Under the pieces are notes generated by a model. The model was not told the DNA's origin. It saw only the letters and a list, made by a program, of their open reading frames with translations, and did no database searches. 64,000 nucleotides of DNA from Aquanectria penicillioides (taxonomy: Eukaryota > Ascomycota > Sordariomycetes > Hypocreales > Nectriaceae): contig PYIU01000002.1 of assembly GCA_003415625.1 (NCBI GenBank), forward strand, positions 1,426,001 to 1,490,000, given 5' to 3'. A program made the position numbers and the translations under genes. The first letter of the stretch is position 1. Every line of letters starts with the position of its first letter. Positions 12,013-24,016 of this stretch are shown piece by piece.

Positions 12013-15000
12013 ATCCGTACGTGGGTGACTCTGTAAATGTCTCTAGCATTTAGGCATTGGCTGCTCGGCGACAACGTTGCAAGCTGTGATGCCACTGTGC
12101 GTCCCGGGGATTTCCTAAAACGAGCAAATACCATCTCCAGCCCCCAAGCCATCAACCTTCAGCCATCAGCCGTTGCGACTCACACAATTCAACAAGTTCA
12201 GCACAAGGCTGATACCGCCAAGCTTCTGTCTATCCATCTCTCCTAAAGTCCGTGTGTGTACGCGGCTCGTCGGTGTTAGAGCGGGAGCATCAGGGCTTGG
12301 CACGGCGGTGCGCAGCAGGCACGAACTTGGGAAATGCGGCGACATGGCTGTGCAAACCTCTTTTCTTTATTGGGTCATAGATCTACACTACGCCTCATTC
12401 AAATTAAAATAAAGTAAATAATCTAGGAGGATACAGAAGGGGAATCGAAGAAGAAGAAAAATGGGGATTTGTAAGCTCGGATCTGCCCCGTAGGGCTGCC
12501 ACATGAGGATCTTGTATATGAGGCTTCAGATCCATACAACAGTGAGCATGCTACCTATTGTGGTTTAATTTTTTTCGATGGTCTGTCTTACATGAGGATG
12601 TCGACCGAATTTTTGGGCTGTCGCAATTACCGTTATTTGCATTGCTGTTGTCTAATTCGATACTCAGTCAATTGTTGATGCAAGGATCCCAGTCCTCCAC
12701 TAGCTAGCTAGTAACCAACAAACAGAAGATCGGTTGCCTTTAGGACCTCTGTTTCGTCAACAATGATGGGACACCAATCGCAGGAGGGAAACCTCGACTT
12801 GAAAATCCCACAATCATACAACACCAAAATTTAGGGTAGACTGCGCTGAAAACCACCCCTAATGGAGATTGATTGCTGCCTCATTAAGCTGACGATGTGG
12901 ACGTCATAGTGCTTGCTTGCAGCACAGCATACGTAGCCCAAGGCTGTGGCTGCGCCCTTCGCAGTTGCGAGGTGCGAGTGCGAGATTTAGCGTCCTTTCC
13001 TTCGCCCCACAGGCCTTATTTTTTTTCAAAACATTGCTTGGCTGGGACCATCTGTAGATCCAGAGCCCCTCCCTGCTGCGCCATGGCCAATAACGTGCAT
13101 CCCATTTCGCGGGATGCAGCCATCCACGGGCGCGGCCTTTCGTCATCATCACCGTTTCAACTCTCTCCGGTCCAATTGTCAATCTTAGCGCACAAGGATG
13201 TACCCCGTTATAGCCAGCGTTTGGCTGACTCGCTATTTCGGACCTATCGCTTCCTCTCCTCCTCGCACCTTCGCACTCCCGTACCTCTTTGCAACAGTGA
13301 CCTTCCGTCTCCTTCTCGTGTGAAACACGTCACACAGCCTAATCGACCACGCCCTCCTCCCAGCCCTGTCATTGTCGGCCTTGACTGCAATCAGATATGA
13401 CTCTTAGCGAAGGGCCGACTAAATATTGGAATTGAAAATTGCGCCTTCGTGTTTTTGAGGCTCAGGACCCTGCTGGATGCGTGCCTGACGCAATCATCAG
13501 TTGAACTCATCGTTTTTCGTCAGACCAAATAAAGGAGGTGGGATCATAAGCATCATCGCATTAAGTTACGTCGGCTCTTGCCCTTTTGTTTGTTTGCCTG
13601 TTTACTTTCGTATTTTGCAGCTTCACCGCTCGGTCTTGAATCTGCTTCATCCTCGCATGATACCCAAGCGATTGCGCTGTTGGGATCACACTGGTGGCTG
13701 GCCCGTTTTCGAGCATGACTCTCATGTCACTCGTCACCTGCACCAGCACAGAGCAATCAATACACAGAAAATTCCCATCACCTCCTTTTCCGAAAACTCT
13801 GCCCCTTTGATGAGTCTTCCGGTAAAAGCTCTGCGCCTCCACAGCGCAGCGCTCATCACTCTATTCGTATTTAAGACTCATCGTTCCCATCGGGTCAAAT
13901 CAGACGCCTTTGATGACATTTAAAGATCTCACATGGCTGCAACTATGCTTAACCCATCTAGAGAGGCGGTTTTCCGTAGATAGGGGCGTGCGAAGGCGCG
14001 AGATGGACGAAGAGAACCCCCAAGTCCCAATCTGAAACCAGACCGACTACATGTACGCCCGTATGGAGGTCCGTCTGCGCCTCATCCATCTCCGCCGGAT
14101 CACACAAAGTCCCCTTTCCTCCAATACTGGACCGGATCCGTCTGTAGCAATCTGAATCTCCGGCTCCGTCGGCGTTTTTCCATATGCTCCCCTCCTCCGT
14201 GCTGTTTCTCCCGTTGCCAATGCAAACCTCACCATTGTCCGTCGCGACAGTACTGAACACACAAGAACCTCCGTTGAGAGTACACTTGGGAAATTTTCGC
14301 GACGGATGGAATACTACAGTCATGGTCAAAGCCAAGAAATAAAAACCAAATACCATTTCTTCTGAGTCTAATATCGTTTATTCCTGATCATGGTCTGTCT
14401 TTGACACAAAGCATCAATCGCTTCGCGACAATCGAGGCTAACAGATGCAAAAACTGCACGCCAAGCCGAATTAAACACTCGCTTAGTTAACAACGGATGC
14501 AGACTTCTGATTGTAGTCATCGAATACTCCGTCTGGTAGGCATATTTTGGTGATCTCTCAGCAAGGAGACTTTCGATGCTCATGTTCTTCATTTAGCACC
14601 AAACACCCCTCATCATGAATATCACTCAAGAGATGTAGCTAATCAAGAAATCATTATAGCAAAAAAAAAAAAAAAAAAGACTCCCCTTGGACTTAGATAC
14701 GACACAAAGGTAAAAAATGATAAGAAAAGTCACAATTGCTGACTTGACAATGAAGTTACAACTCTCACTTTTGAGCAACACGGTTTGGGCTACCCACGTC
14801 TAGCATACCAGCCGAACATCCACGTAACCTTGACGGAGAGTTCGAGCTATCTGCACCCAATCGCTAACAACCCATCAACCAAAACAGGAACAACTTAGAA
14901 AAAACCTCCGAACCCTCCTCTGTGATCGCCGAACCGTCACACCATCCCCTCCGCGTCGGACCGGACTTACACGATACAGACCCGCTTTCGTTTTCCAGGT

Positions 15001-15048
15001 GCGACCGAAATGAGGCGAATTAACAAGCTGCACCGCCACAAGCAACTA
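11035..15048. other. Gene-poor region left of the tRNA gene
   Basis: No gene I can support in 4 kb. It holds the promoter side of the RTA1-like gene with small tandem repeats (GGCGGGT x3 at 11204-11224; a GATGCG/GATGCT series at about 11289-11322), a T35 tract at 11975-12009 and an A18 tract at 14661-14678. Open frames such as 12897-13400 and 13501-13923 lack any family feature. Confidence 0.5.
11975..12009. repeat. T35 homopolymer
   Basis: The longest single-base run in the window, in gene-poor DNA. Its true length is uncertain in any assembly. Confidence 0.95.
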
Positions 15049-15129
15049 GGCGGGTGGCAGAGTGGTCTAATGCGTGTGACTAGAAATCACATCTCCTCGG
15101 AGGCGTCTGTTCGAATCAGGCCCGCGTCG
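15049..15129 (+). tRNA. tRNA-Ser(AGA), one acceptor base apparently missing
   Basis: Cloverleaf read by eye: T8-G9; D stem GCA/TGC with loop GAGTGGTCTAA; anticodon stem TGTGA/TCACA with loop CTAGAAA (anticodon AGA); a long class-II variable arm (CTCC/GGAG) typical of tRNA-Ser; T arm GTCTG-TTCGAAT-CAGGC; 3' acceptor strand CCGCGTC and discriminator G. The 5' strand reads GGCGGG where GGCGCGG is needed; adding one C at about 15052 gives seven pairs, one of them G-U. As written the acceptor stem is broken. There is no anticodon intron. A T run (TATTTTTGG, about 15149-15157) downstream could end Pol III transcription. It is either a functional gene with an assembly gap of one base or a recent pseudogene. 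Confidence 0.85.
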
Positions 15130-15179
15130 CATGAAGTCTCTACATCTTATTTTTGGACTAATTTTGATGAGTGTTGCTA

Positions 15180-15213
<34 letters not shown>

Positions 15214-17432
15214 CGGTTTGATATATATGCCATTTTACCTCCATCTCCACTCTGTTGTTGGATTAGAAAGAAAAAAAGACCGACGAAGGATGGCTTGGTA
15301 TATCTCATTTGAAGTTCAGCGTGTCACCGTCTCTGCTGGAATGACTGTCATTTTTGTCCTACGTCAACCAACACTTGCACTCGCAAGACCTTGAGACGAT
15401 TGGATGCATAGCTACATCCTGTATGGGTAATTGGGATGAGACATCATTCTATGAGGCAGTTCGGTCATATGTGTCGATGATTTGTTGATGCTAACATCTC
15501 AGAAACCGATCGAATATCGGATAGGTTTGAGTGTAAGACGAGGACATTGATTAAAGAGTCTAGGACAAGTTGGAGTGAGGACCTGCTTCTCTGTAACCTC
15601 ACACAGATCTACCCTCAAAGAGAGTCCCATTACCTCACTGACAAACAGCCTACCGCAGCGAAGAAGATGATGAGCTTTACGTCTGCTTCCTCGATCCTTG
15701 GCTATTCTTCCACTGACATGATTCAGATCACTACAGCACTGCGGATGTCTTAGGTACTTGCTGATAATTTGATAGATCAAAGAACCCACGTACCAAATGC
15801 TTGCAATACTAATGAGTCTCGATGACTTCTCTTTTCCAACCTCCCCAAGGCCTGGGACTATGTCTCTTTTCATGACTGATCCACAATACTAACATCATCA
15901 TCGCTCTCAGCTAAGTTACAAAAGGTAAACCCTGGCGGGCACCCCCACTGCCTCACGTGGAGACTGTTGCAATATTGGAAATGGAATCCTAGCAGGGGCT
16001 TCAACTCTATCTTCCAAAAGACCGGCCTCGACAGTGGGGTTCCTAATATTGCCGCTCGTATACACGATAACGTGGGCCAACAACGTTTGGCCTGGGGACA
16101 GAAAACCTTTCATCGCAAGTTGCCCGTACACGGACCTTTGGGAGCGACATTAGGCGACAAGCCTTGGTTTGGTGTGGCTGAACTTGGACGCCTGTAGCAG
16201 GTGTCGCGTGCTACGATCGACATCGTGACACCTGCATGTCAAGCAAGCCCGAGCAAAACAAAAGAAACGCTAGGGAAACCCATCCACGGACGCATACACA
16301 CAAACACGCACCCACTCACCGGTAAATGATCATTGACAGCTAAAATCAATCGGGCTCGTCCAGACGGACAACGACGACGCATTGGTGAGTTTGGCTCTTT
16401 TGCTGATCAGCATAAACAACAGCACTGACTCGCCGCATAGCGCAATTTTGGCACAATCATCTGATTGTGATCGGTGGAGTGCTTTGTTGGCTGAAGGCTG
16501 GGACAGACCCGATTCCGTTTATATGATGGATGTTGTTAGTGGCCTTTTACAGGCAAAATGGCAATCAAGATTGGACCTCTCCCCCTCCCAAGCCTCGTCC
16601 TCGCCTCATCCCCTTGGGGGCATCCCCGTCGTGATCGCAGCTCATCACCCAACCCGACCACCCCTCACTCACCCCATCTTCATCTCCCTTCATCCCATTT
16701 CATCCGATATTCGTCACCTCTTTGGGTCTTCCTTCCCGATTCAGTCGTAGTGCCAAGCCCCCCTAGCTCCGTCTAGCGAACGGTTCCACGTCCCAGGCAA
16801 TATCCATAGTCCAGCCAATCACATGGACCCAGCGCCGCAGAAGGTAATTTCCTGACCTGCCGGCCAGGGGACCGTGAGTACGTGACCGTGGTCCATTTCG
16901 ACTTCCCCGTGGGAGCTTGTGCCAGGAAAGGCGGCGGGTGGCGGATCCTTTTTGACGCCCATGGGAAATGAGCAAAATGCGGAGGGGGCGTGACGGCGCG
17001 GTTTCCAACCCCAGATTTGCTAGGGTGGTTGTTGATGCATCGCCAAGCGATTCTAAGATATATCCAGAATCAGCGGGACATCGCTAGACTTCTTGCAGTC
17101 GATTTCAGTCACACATCACACGGCTTCAGGCGCTGGCTCGCTTAAATTTCACAAAAATATTTCGTAAAGCATTAACTTGAGAGAAAAATGGTTCGTCTGC
17201 GTTACAACTAGACAACTAGTGCATAGCCCAGCCAACCGAAATCGACCAGAACCACTCCTTGATTGCCCTGACACGATTAGAAGATTAGATACACCGTTTT
17301 CGTTGCCATAAATGCTGTAGTATTCAAATGTCTAGAACATCTTTGCACATATCAACTAGACACTGAATCCTAGTCATGAAATGCCGTAGCCAGCTGCGGG
17401 CTTCAACCTATATACTTGAAAGAGAAGCAAAT
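15130..17432. other. Gene-poor region right of the tRNA gene
   Basis: Contains a T30 tract at 15184-15213. The open frame at 15499-15873 (-) shows no known feature. No gene seen. Confidence 0.5.
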
Positions 17433-18304
17433 TTAAGCCATGACAAGAGCGGCAAGACCAGCGGCGGCAGCGAAGAAGGCAGAGCCGCAACGGCACCAGC
17501 ACCGCCAGTGACGGTGGGGGGAGTGTAGGTGGTGGAGGGGGTGGTAGCGGGCACACTGTCGACATGTTAGTTGATCAAGTTCTTCGACAACTTTAATATC
17601 AAGTAGGAAATACTCACGTGTTGTTGCCAGCGCTAGCGGGGGTGCTGACGGGAGGGACAGCAGCGGTCGGTACCAGCACCAGAGCAGGGGATCTGGATGG
17701 TGGAGTACTCAACCGAGGTGTAGACGGTGGTGTAGCTCTTGGTGATGGCAACGACGGGAGGAAGAGGGGGCGCACTGCTCAGCTCCGGAAGCGGGGGAGG
17801 AGGTAACGGGCTTGACGGGAACGCGAGAAGAGCCGGAGCCGGAAGAGTTGCCACCACCGTAGGTGCCGTTGGAGGGAGCGGTGGAAGAGGGGTGACAATG
17901 GTCACAACGGGGACCGAGGGGACGGCGGGAGTGGTGGAGGGGGACTTGGGAGACTCCTCGCTGGCGGTCTTGCCGGGGGCGGAACCAGTAGCAGTGGTAC
18001 CGACGGGGCAGACGGTGGTGGAAACAGCAATGGTCTCGGTAGAGACAACAGTGCTGTGGGCGGGGCAGTTGGTGACGGAAGCAGCGCAAGAGGTGATGGT
18101 GTGCAGCTTGGTGGAGTAGACGGTGCTGGTGGTCAGAGGAAGGACGGTGGAAGAGACAACAGTGCTGCGAGCAGGGCAGTTGGTAACCTCAGGACCGCAC
18201 GAGGTGATGGTAACCAGCTGGGTGGTGTAGGCGGTAGAAACCTCGGGGGCAACGGCGGCCATGGCGCCAGTGGCCAGGACGGTAGCAGCAACGGTGAAAC
18301 GCAT
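17433..18304 (-). CDS. GPI-type cell-wall protein, reading frame interrupted
   Basis: ATG at 18304 opens a signal peptide (MRFTVAATVLATGAMAAVAP), followed by two Cys/Thr-rich repeats (TTQLVTITSCGPEVTNCPARS and STKLHTITSCAASVTNCPAHS) and a Ser/Thr/Pro-rich stalk. A 63-nt intron 17556-17618 (GTGAGT..ACAG, branch ACTAAC) joins AGNNT to VPATTPSTTYTPP. The last residues read SAFFAAAAGLAALVMA then TAA at 17435-17433, a typical GPI-attachment tail. The expected protein is spread over all three frames: it changes after VTIVTP (about 17895), near 17765, near 17665 and near 17490. The last change is cured by one more G (GCGGGCTCT). Known pattern: such proteins are secreted, glycosylated and anchored to membrane or wall. 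The breaks may be assembly errors in GC-rich repeats or real decay. Confidence 0.72.
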
Positions 18305-21300
18305 ATTGAAGGTTGGAAGGGTGTTTGTTTGAAAAAGTTGTTCAATGAATGGCTAAGCTGGTGAGCTTAAGGATATTGTTGGTAGTTGATGAAAGAATGG
18401 ACGACCGAAGTCAAGAGGCGATTCAAGAAGCAAGCAGCTTAAAGTTGGCTTTTGGGCTGGGGAGGAAGGAGAAAGAAATGTTAGCAAGATGGAGGGCCGT
18501 CGCATTTTAATAGCCATGTCCCTCCACCACGGAGTCGTCGAGAGGGAAATTACGTACCCTCGATGCTGGTGGACTCCATCTCCTCCCTCTACCAAGGGGG
18601 TTGCCGAAGGTTGAGATGAGCGATGAGGAGTGTGACCCTGGCAAATGACCTGGACCAGCATTGGAAGTTGGGACGCCGGGCATGTCGAGAGTGGATTGCT
18701 GGGGCGAGTGGAACCGCCGTGGCCCGCACCTAGGTCCGCTTCTGGGATAAACATGGGCCTTGGAACCACGGGCCAAGGACCCATGGATCATGGCTCCGAG
18801 GCAGGGGGAGAGGCCTGGGCTTGAGCGAGATGGCTGTTGGTTCTGGTTCCGAGGATTGATAGAAGCTCTAGGGCCAGGGTCGAAAGGTCCGAGCAAAAGC
18901 CCTCCACTTCCCGCCACTGTCATTGGGCAAGGTTGCCAGCATGTGTACTACACTGAATGCTCCTTTCGCAAGGGCAATTGGGGAATCCCTCGGGACATCC
19001 ATGACCAAGAGGCAGCTTGCTTTGGTGTTGCGTGTGTGAGTGGATGAAGCGAGTGGATGCTGGTGGGCCGCGTAGTGGGCCAGTCAAGCGCTGTGCCTTT
19101 GACCTCTCTCTCTTCATCTCGGTCGTCTAAAGTGGCTCTCGTCGTCCGCACTGACGGATCGCCAGTGGCACCGTTGGGTTGACTGGCTCAGAGGGTGACC
19201 AGGGGCGCCAATCTCAGTGGGCTTAACTTGAGAACGGCTCGAGGGGCCATGTGCCACTCATGGCGCGGGGCCAGTCCAAGACGAGGGCCGAGCACAACGA
19301 GAGCACGGCTGAACGGGATCGCCATCGAGATCACTTGAGGGGAGACAAGAGAGCCCCGTTTGGTCTGTCTATGACAGTTTGCCGCCCTTTTGGGTTCCCT
19401 CCCACGGGCTGGTCCTCTGCGTGCGCGTCGGTGCGCGGCAATCCGCAGATCGGATGGCTGTGCATGTTGATCAAGGAGACTGTGAGAGCAGAAAAACTAC
19501 ACAGTCGGGCGGGGGGGGAGGATTGGAGACTACCATGTCCTGATTGGGTATCGGATTTTAACGAGCGGTCCTGCCATCTTGAGCTCCTCCCGTAAAGGCG
19601 CCGGAAGAGGTGGTACCTGCATTCTTCCCTCTGTTGATGGAGTGATCTTGTGCACAGTTGTGCACGTGGATTCTGCAAATTGCACAATTTCCCCGTCCTA
19701 CTATGATCATACCCATTCAGTTGGACCACCATTTGACGAGTCATAAATCCCCCACCATCCATCCACCTGTTCACCCGCCTCATTCTTTGCTTCCGCTATC
19801 CGACTGACTTACGAAGTACAGCCAACTCGCGCACGTACGCCATGTTCTTTGCTCAAACGCGACTCGTAATGGCGGCTGCAAAGCATAGAGACAAAGTCTC
19901 AGACCCTTCGGTGAACAACCTCCCCCCACTTCCGCACACCTGGATCTCGATCTGAACAACGCCCTTGTCTGCCATCATTTACTTGCCACAGTACCCGTCT
20001 GACTCGCAGCCAGCATTGGAAGCCCGTTGGCCCTTGGCATTTTAGCCTGTCCCAGGTAAGTTGTGGTGGTAACAAAACACAAAACACTGCACCAAGGAGC
20101 AGCCTCTCAATCTTCCCACTGGCTTCCTCTGGCTTCCTCTGGCTCCCTCATCCCTCATAGACACCAATGAACAACGGTCGTTTCATCCGCATTGCCGTGG
20201 CTTTATTAATGCAAAGCAAGGGTTCTCCACACCAAGAAGAGCACAGATGATCAGAATGGCGGGCATGACATGACGGGCCTCCGCAGCGCAGGCCCAAAAC
20301 GACTCACATCATCTGGGCGCTGGAGTAGCCGCTGCCAGTCGACGGAGTCACCGCAGCCGCCCTGGCCAATCCCCCCTAATGCAGGAACCAGATGTGGGAT
20401 GTCCGCCACTAAGCCAACCGAGTTCCAGAAGAACCCCTTGTCCCCGACGCAGGCACATGCGCCAACACCACTTGGTCGATAATTCCGCTCCCCTCAAACT
20501 CAAAGTCTTCTTCGCACCGTTGACGCCGGACGGGCAGCCAAAGCGCCAGCCCAAGGCTTATTGAGGAAACGGAGGCGCACTGCACGCGCACCATCGCACG
20601 ACAGCATGAAAAGCAAGCAATTGCGCAACGGCTTTTGGACTCTCCGGAATATACCGCAACAAACTATACTGCCGAAAAATTGCATATCCGGTCTGATTGC
20701 GATGTATCCTTTTTTCCCCTAGGTTAAAGTCCTCCCATCTTTTTGTAAAACCGCCTAAATAGAACCGAAATAAGCTCTTGAAATGCAGGAGCGTGTTAAT
20801 TTTCGGCTTCTCGGTTGGTATTACTATTAGATCACCTTCCGAAATCAACCATTAGTCCATGCTGTATGGGTGCGACAAACAAATCTAGCAATTTGGAAAA
20901 TGCATACGGTCCAAAAGTTGCTGGGGTTATGATGAGCACTGCGAGGCGGTGACGGCTAGACGAGCCAGACAGACGACCAACGCTGCTCTTTGAATCTGGA
21001 CCTCTGGACAAAGGACCCTCTGCATGGATCAAGCCGCCACACTTTCACAGGGGCGGCACCTCGCACCCCCCAATCCCTCCGAGCTCGCCCACTTGTCACA
21101 CCATGCCACAGCCTGCTGCTGATCCAAATGCCATGCCTCCCATGACGTCGGAATTCCTTTGAAACAAGGCAGGGCCACAATTGTCGCACCTAATATTGAC
21201 GTGTCCGCGTGGCCTCGATCAAAATTGTTTCTCGGACTTTCGCGTTGCAATGCATAATTTGTGGCCATGGCCCGCCGTTGTGCAGTGCGCATCATCTAGT

Positions 21301-24016
21301 CTCCTCCACCACGTTTGAACAAGAGTGTTTCCTCTGCCAGTTGGTTTGCCGCTCGTGCGACGGGTTGGAGCGAATCGATTTCTTCTGCCGCGCAAAAATC
21401 GTACCCTAGAAATCTCAATCCCTGCTGGTGGCACTGTCCAATTGACGCTTCAGACACGCCGAGAGAAACCCTTGGGCGCCACGTCGCGCCCAGTCCGGCA
21501 GTGGCCTAGCCTCTTCTCCTGACGATCGCCCACACCACAAAAAGGCGCTTCCCGTCAAGCAACTGGCGATATACGTGGACGCGTGCCGTTCTAGACTGTG
21601 CTCCTCGTACAATGATGCTAATAGGGGCTTTAATGGAGGGTAGGCTAGGTTACCGGCTCTATGTATTGCCTGCACTCCACTCCGTCTTGCCGCCCCTCCA
21701 TTAACCCCCCGCAAAAGGAGAGTGAATAATTTACGAGACGACGAGCTTGTCTATGCTATCCCTGGAAACGGGAAACTCAAATAGGGAAACCAAGAGTGAG
21801 GGGAGGGGAGATGACCATTACGAATTTACGACTCAATCAACTCCCCGTGAAAGTAGACAAAGCCATCGTCTCGCCCTCGGAGAGAGCCCACGTGCCGAGC
21901 AGACCACAATGATCCCAGCTGCAACTTTAATAATAAGATCGTCGCCCATAGAAGTTGGGAGGTCGGAACTCCTGCACATCGCCAACTCGTCCCGAAGAAA
22001 ACTAACAAAACCTACCTTTGCGAAGTTTGATTTCAGCGGAGGCTTCTGGTACCCCCAATTATTCAGCTCGCATGCAGATGGGAAGGATAAAAAAGAACAA
22101 AAGGAGTGCGCAGTTACAACTTGACGGAGTTGCCACATCTGCTCGGATCATTTGGCCTTTTTACTTGTTACAATGCGGCCAACGCACATTAAATAACGGC
22201 CGATGTTGTGACAGCCACAGAAGTCCATATCTTAGGGATCATTGCCATTTACAACGCCCCGGCCTTATTCTATCGAAGCCACGTCAGATTTGCTTGTGAC
22301 ATCTTTTCGGGATGAATGCCGCTCATCTATTCGAATCAAGGCGGCATTGGATGTTGAAGATGCAGCTGCCTGTAAGAAAATTTCTCGGCTACAATGTCGA
22401 TATTCCCTTAACCCATGGAACAAAAGGGAGTTTTGATCTCATTACGAGCTTACCGAGATTTCCTCCTCTTTCTTGAGAAAATAGAGTTTTCCGAGCTCAG
22501 CATTATGATTCTCAAGTTCTCACGGCTATCTCATCATTCTGGGTGTCCCGTTTGCTAATTTCATGGTTTGGCTTACCCAAACATCGGCAACTTTCGCCCT
22601 GTCTTACTCACTCATCATTCAACAGAAGTTCACGATCCCCCCTATCTGGGCGACCTAGCTGGACCAGTACTTCGATCAGTCGGTGATCTGGAATGTTGAA
22701 CACAGCATCCCCTTACTTCGTCGTGCGCCAAATCAGGAGCCTGACGTAAATCGAGACGCAGAAGATGAAATAAAAGCACACTCTAAGACCTCGAAACAAT
22801 CTTCATCGCAACAACCCAATTTTTGGTCTAAACAACTGTTGCCTGGGATTTGCTTCTCTCGTGTTAGATTTTGGATAATATAGTCCTATTAGGATGGGAG
22901 AATTACGATCTGTTTTGACGCGAGATTGCGGGTTGCGAGACGAGGCGGAAGTTGCGTGGACAACTTCGGGGGAGCAAAATAATCCAGGACGAGAATGCGA
23001 TGTTTGATGATTATGCATTGGTCAGAATAACGAGACAGCCAGGCTGTTGGAAAAGTGGTAAGTCGAGCCGTCTTGAGGGGTGTTTTTTTTTTCAGGAGAA
23101 ATTACCCTAGTAGAAGGATTTGGTGTTTTTGCTGTGTCTTTGTAGTTGATGATATGTGGTAAGGAGTAGACGCTCGCTATTGTGCTAGGCCTACTACGTT
23201 TAGTGAGACTGCGATTCTAGAGATGCTCTAGTCTGGATTTGGACCGATATCAAAATCGGACTTGGTCTCTGAGTTCCTGGTACCCAAATTAGCTCCACAA
23301 TGTTTTTTTGAGCCGAAACTACTACTTTGCTTCAAGGTGGCAGAATTAAACATGTGTATTCATGGACACAACTGGTGTGTGGTAGTCGAAGGGATACGTA
23401 TGCACAGTGATGAATGCGGCTCAAGCGCCTGAAGTGCAATAGTGGCGCATCAGCCACGACTTGCTGTAGGGACCCCCCAGCTCTAGCCTCACTTGAGGGG
23501 CTCCAGCCTCTCGACAGAGTGCCAACCTAGGCCCCAAATCCCTGGGGCTTCTGGACCCGAGGCAGTGGGTTCAAGGTTTGTCCGAGAATCATCCGCCCAG
23601 CTTTCCAGCGTTTGTTGTGTGTGCTGTGGTTACCCCACATCCACATTGGCACAAGACTGGCACCGCACCGACTTTTAGAAATAGCACCCTCCGATAAAAA
23701 CGCAGCTCCTCGCCAAATATACGCCTCGCAAGCCTGCGTCTCCGCCTCCTGCCGGGTCCTTCCTCAGCGTCCCCTTGCCATCTGACCGTCGTCCCTCTGC
23801 TGTGACCTGCCGCCGCGCCTGCCTGGCCCCATCCCCGACTCACTGACCGGCATCCCAACCCAGGCATGACCCCTCGGTAGCCTTGCCCGCCGCCTCTCCC
23901 TCCCGACTTATAACTATGCTGGATGCTGCGTATCCACGGCTGCCGGAATTATAGCAGCATCGCCCTTCTACAGACACCGTCACCGCCTCTGTCTCGTCAC
24001 CCTTGAGTTTTAGAAC
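18305..24016. other. 5.7-kb gene-poor region
   Basis: Between the cell-wall protein and los1. I see only short frames without domain signatures, no rRNA or tRNA, no terminal repeats and no transposase-like protein. It probably holds promoters of both flanking genes and perhaps non-coding transcripts. The leader of los1 (about 23840-24016) is C/T-rich. Confidence 0.45.

Noticed and set aside
12897..13400. 167-residue open frame in gene-poor DNA
   Set aside because: Low-complexity, no domain-like segments and no splice partners; looks like chance.
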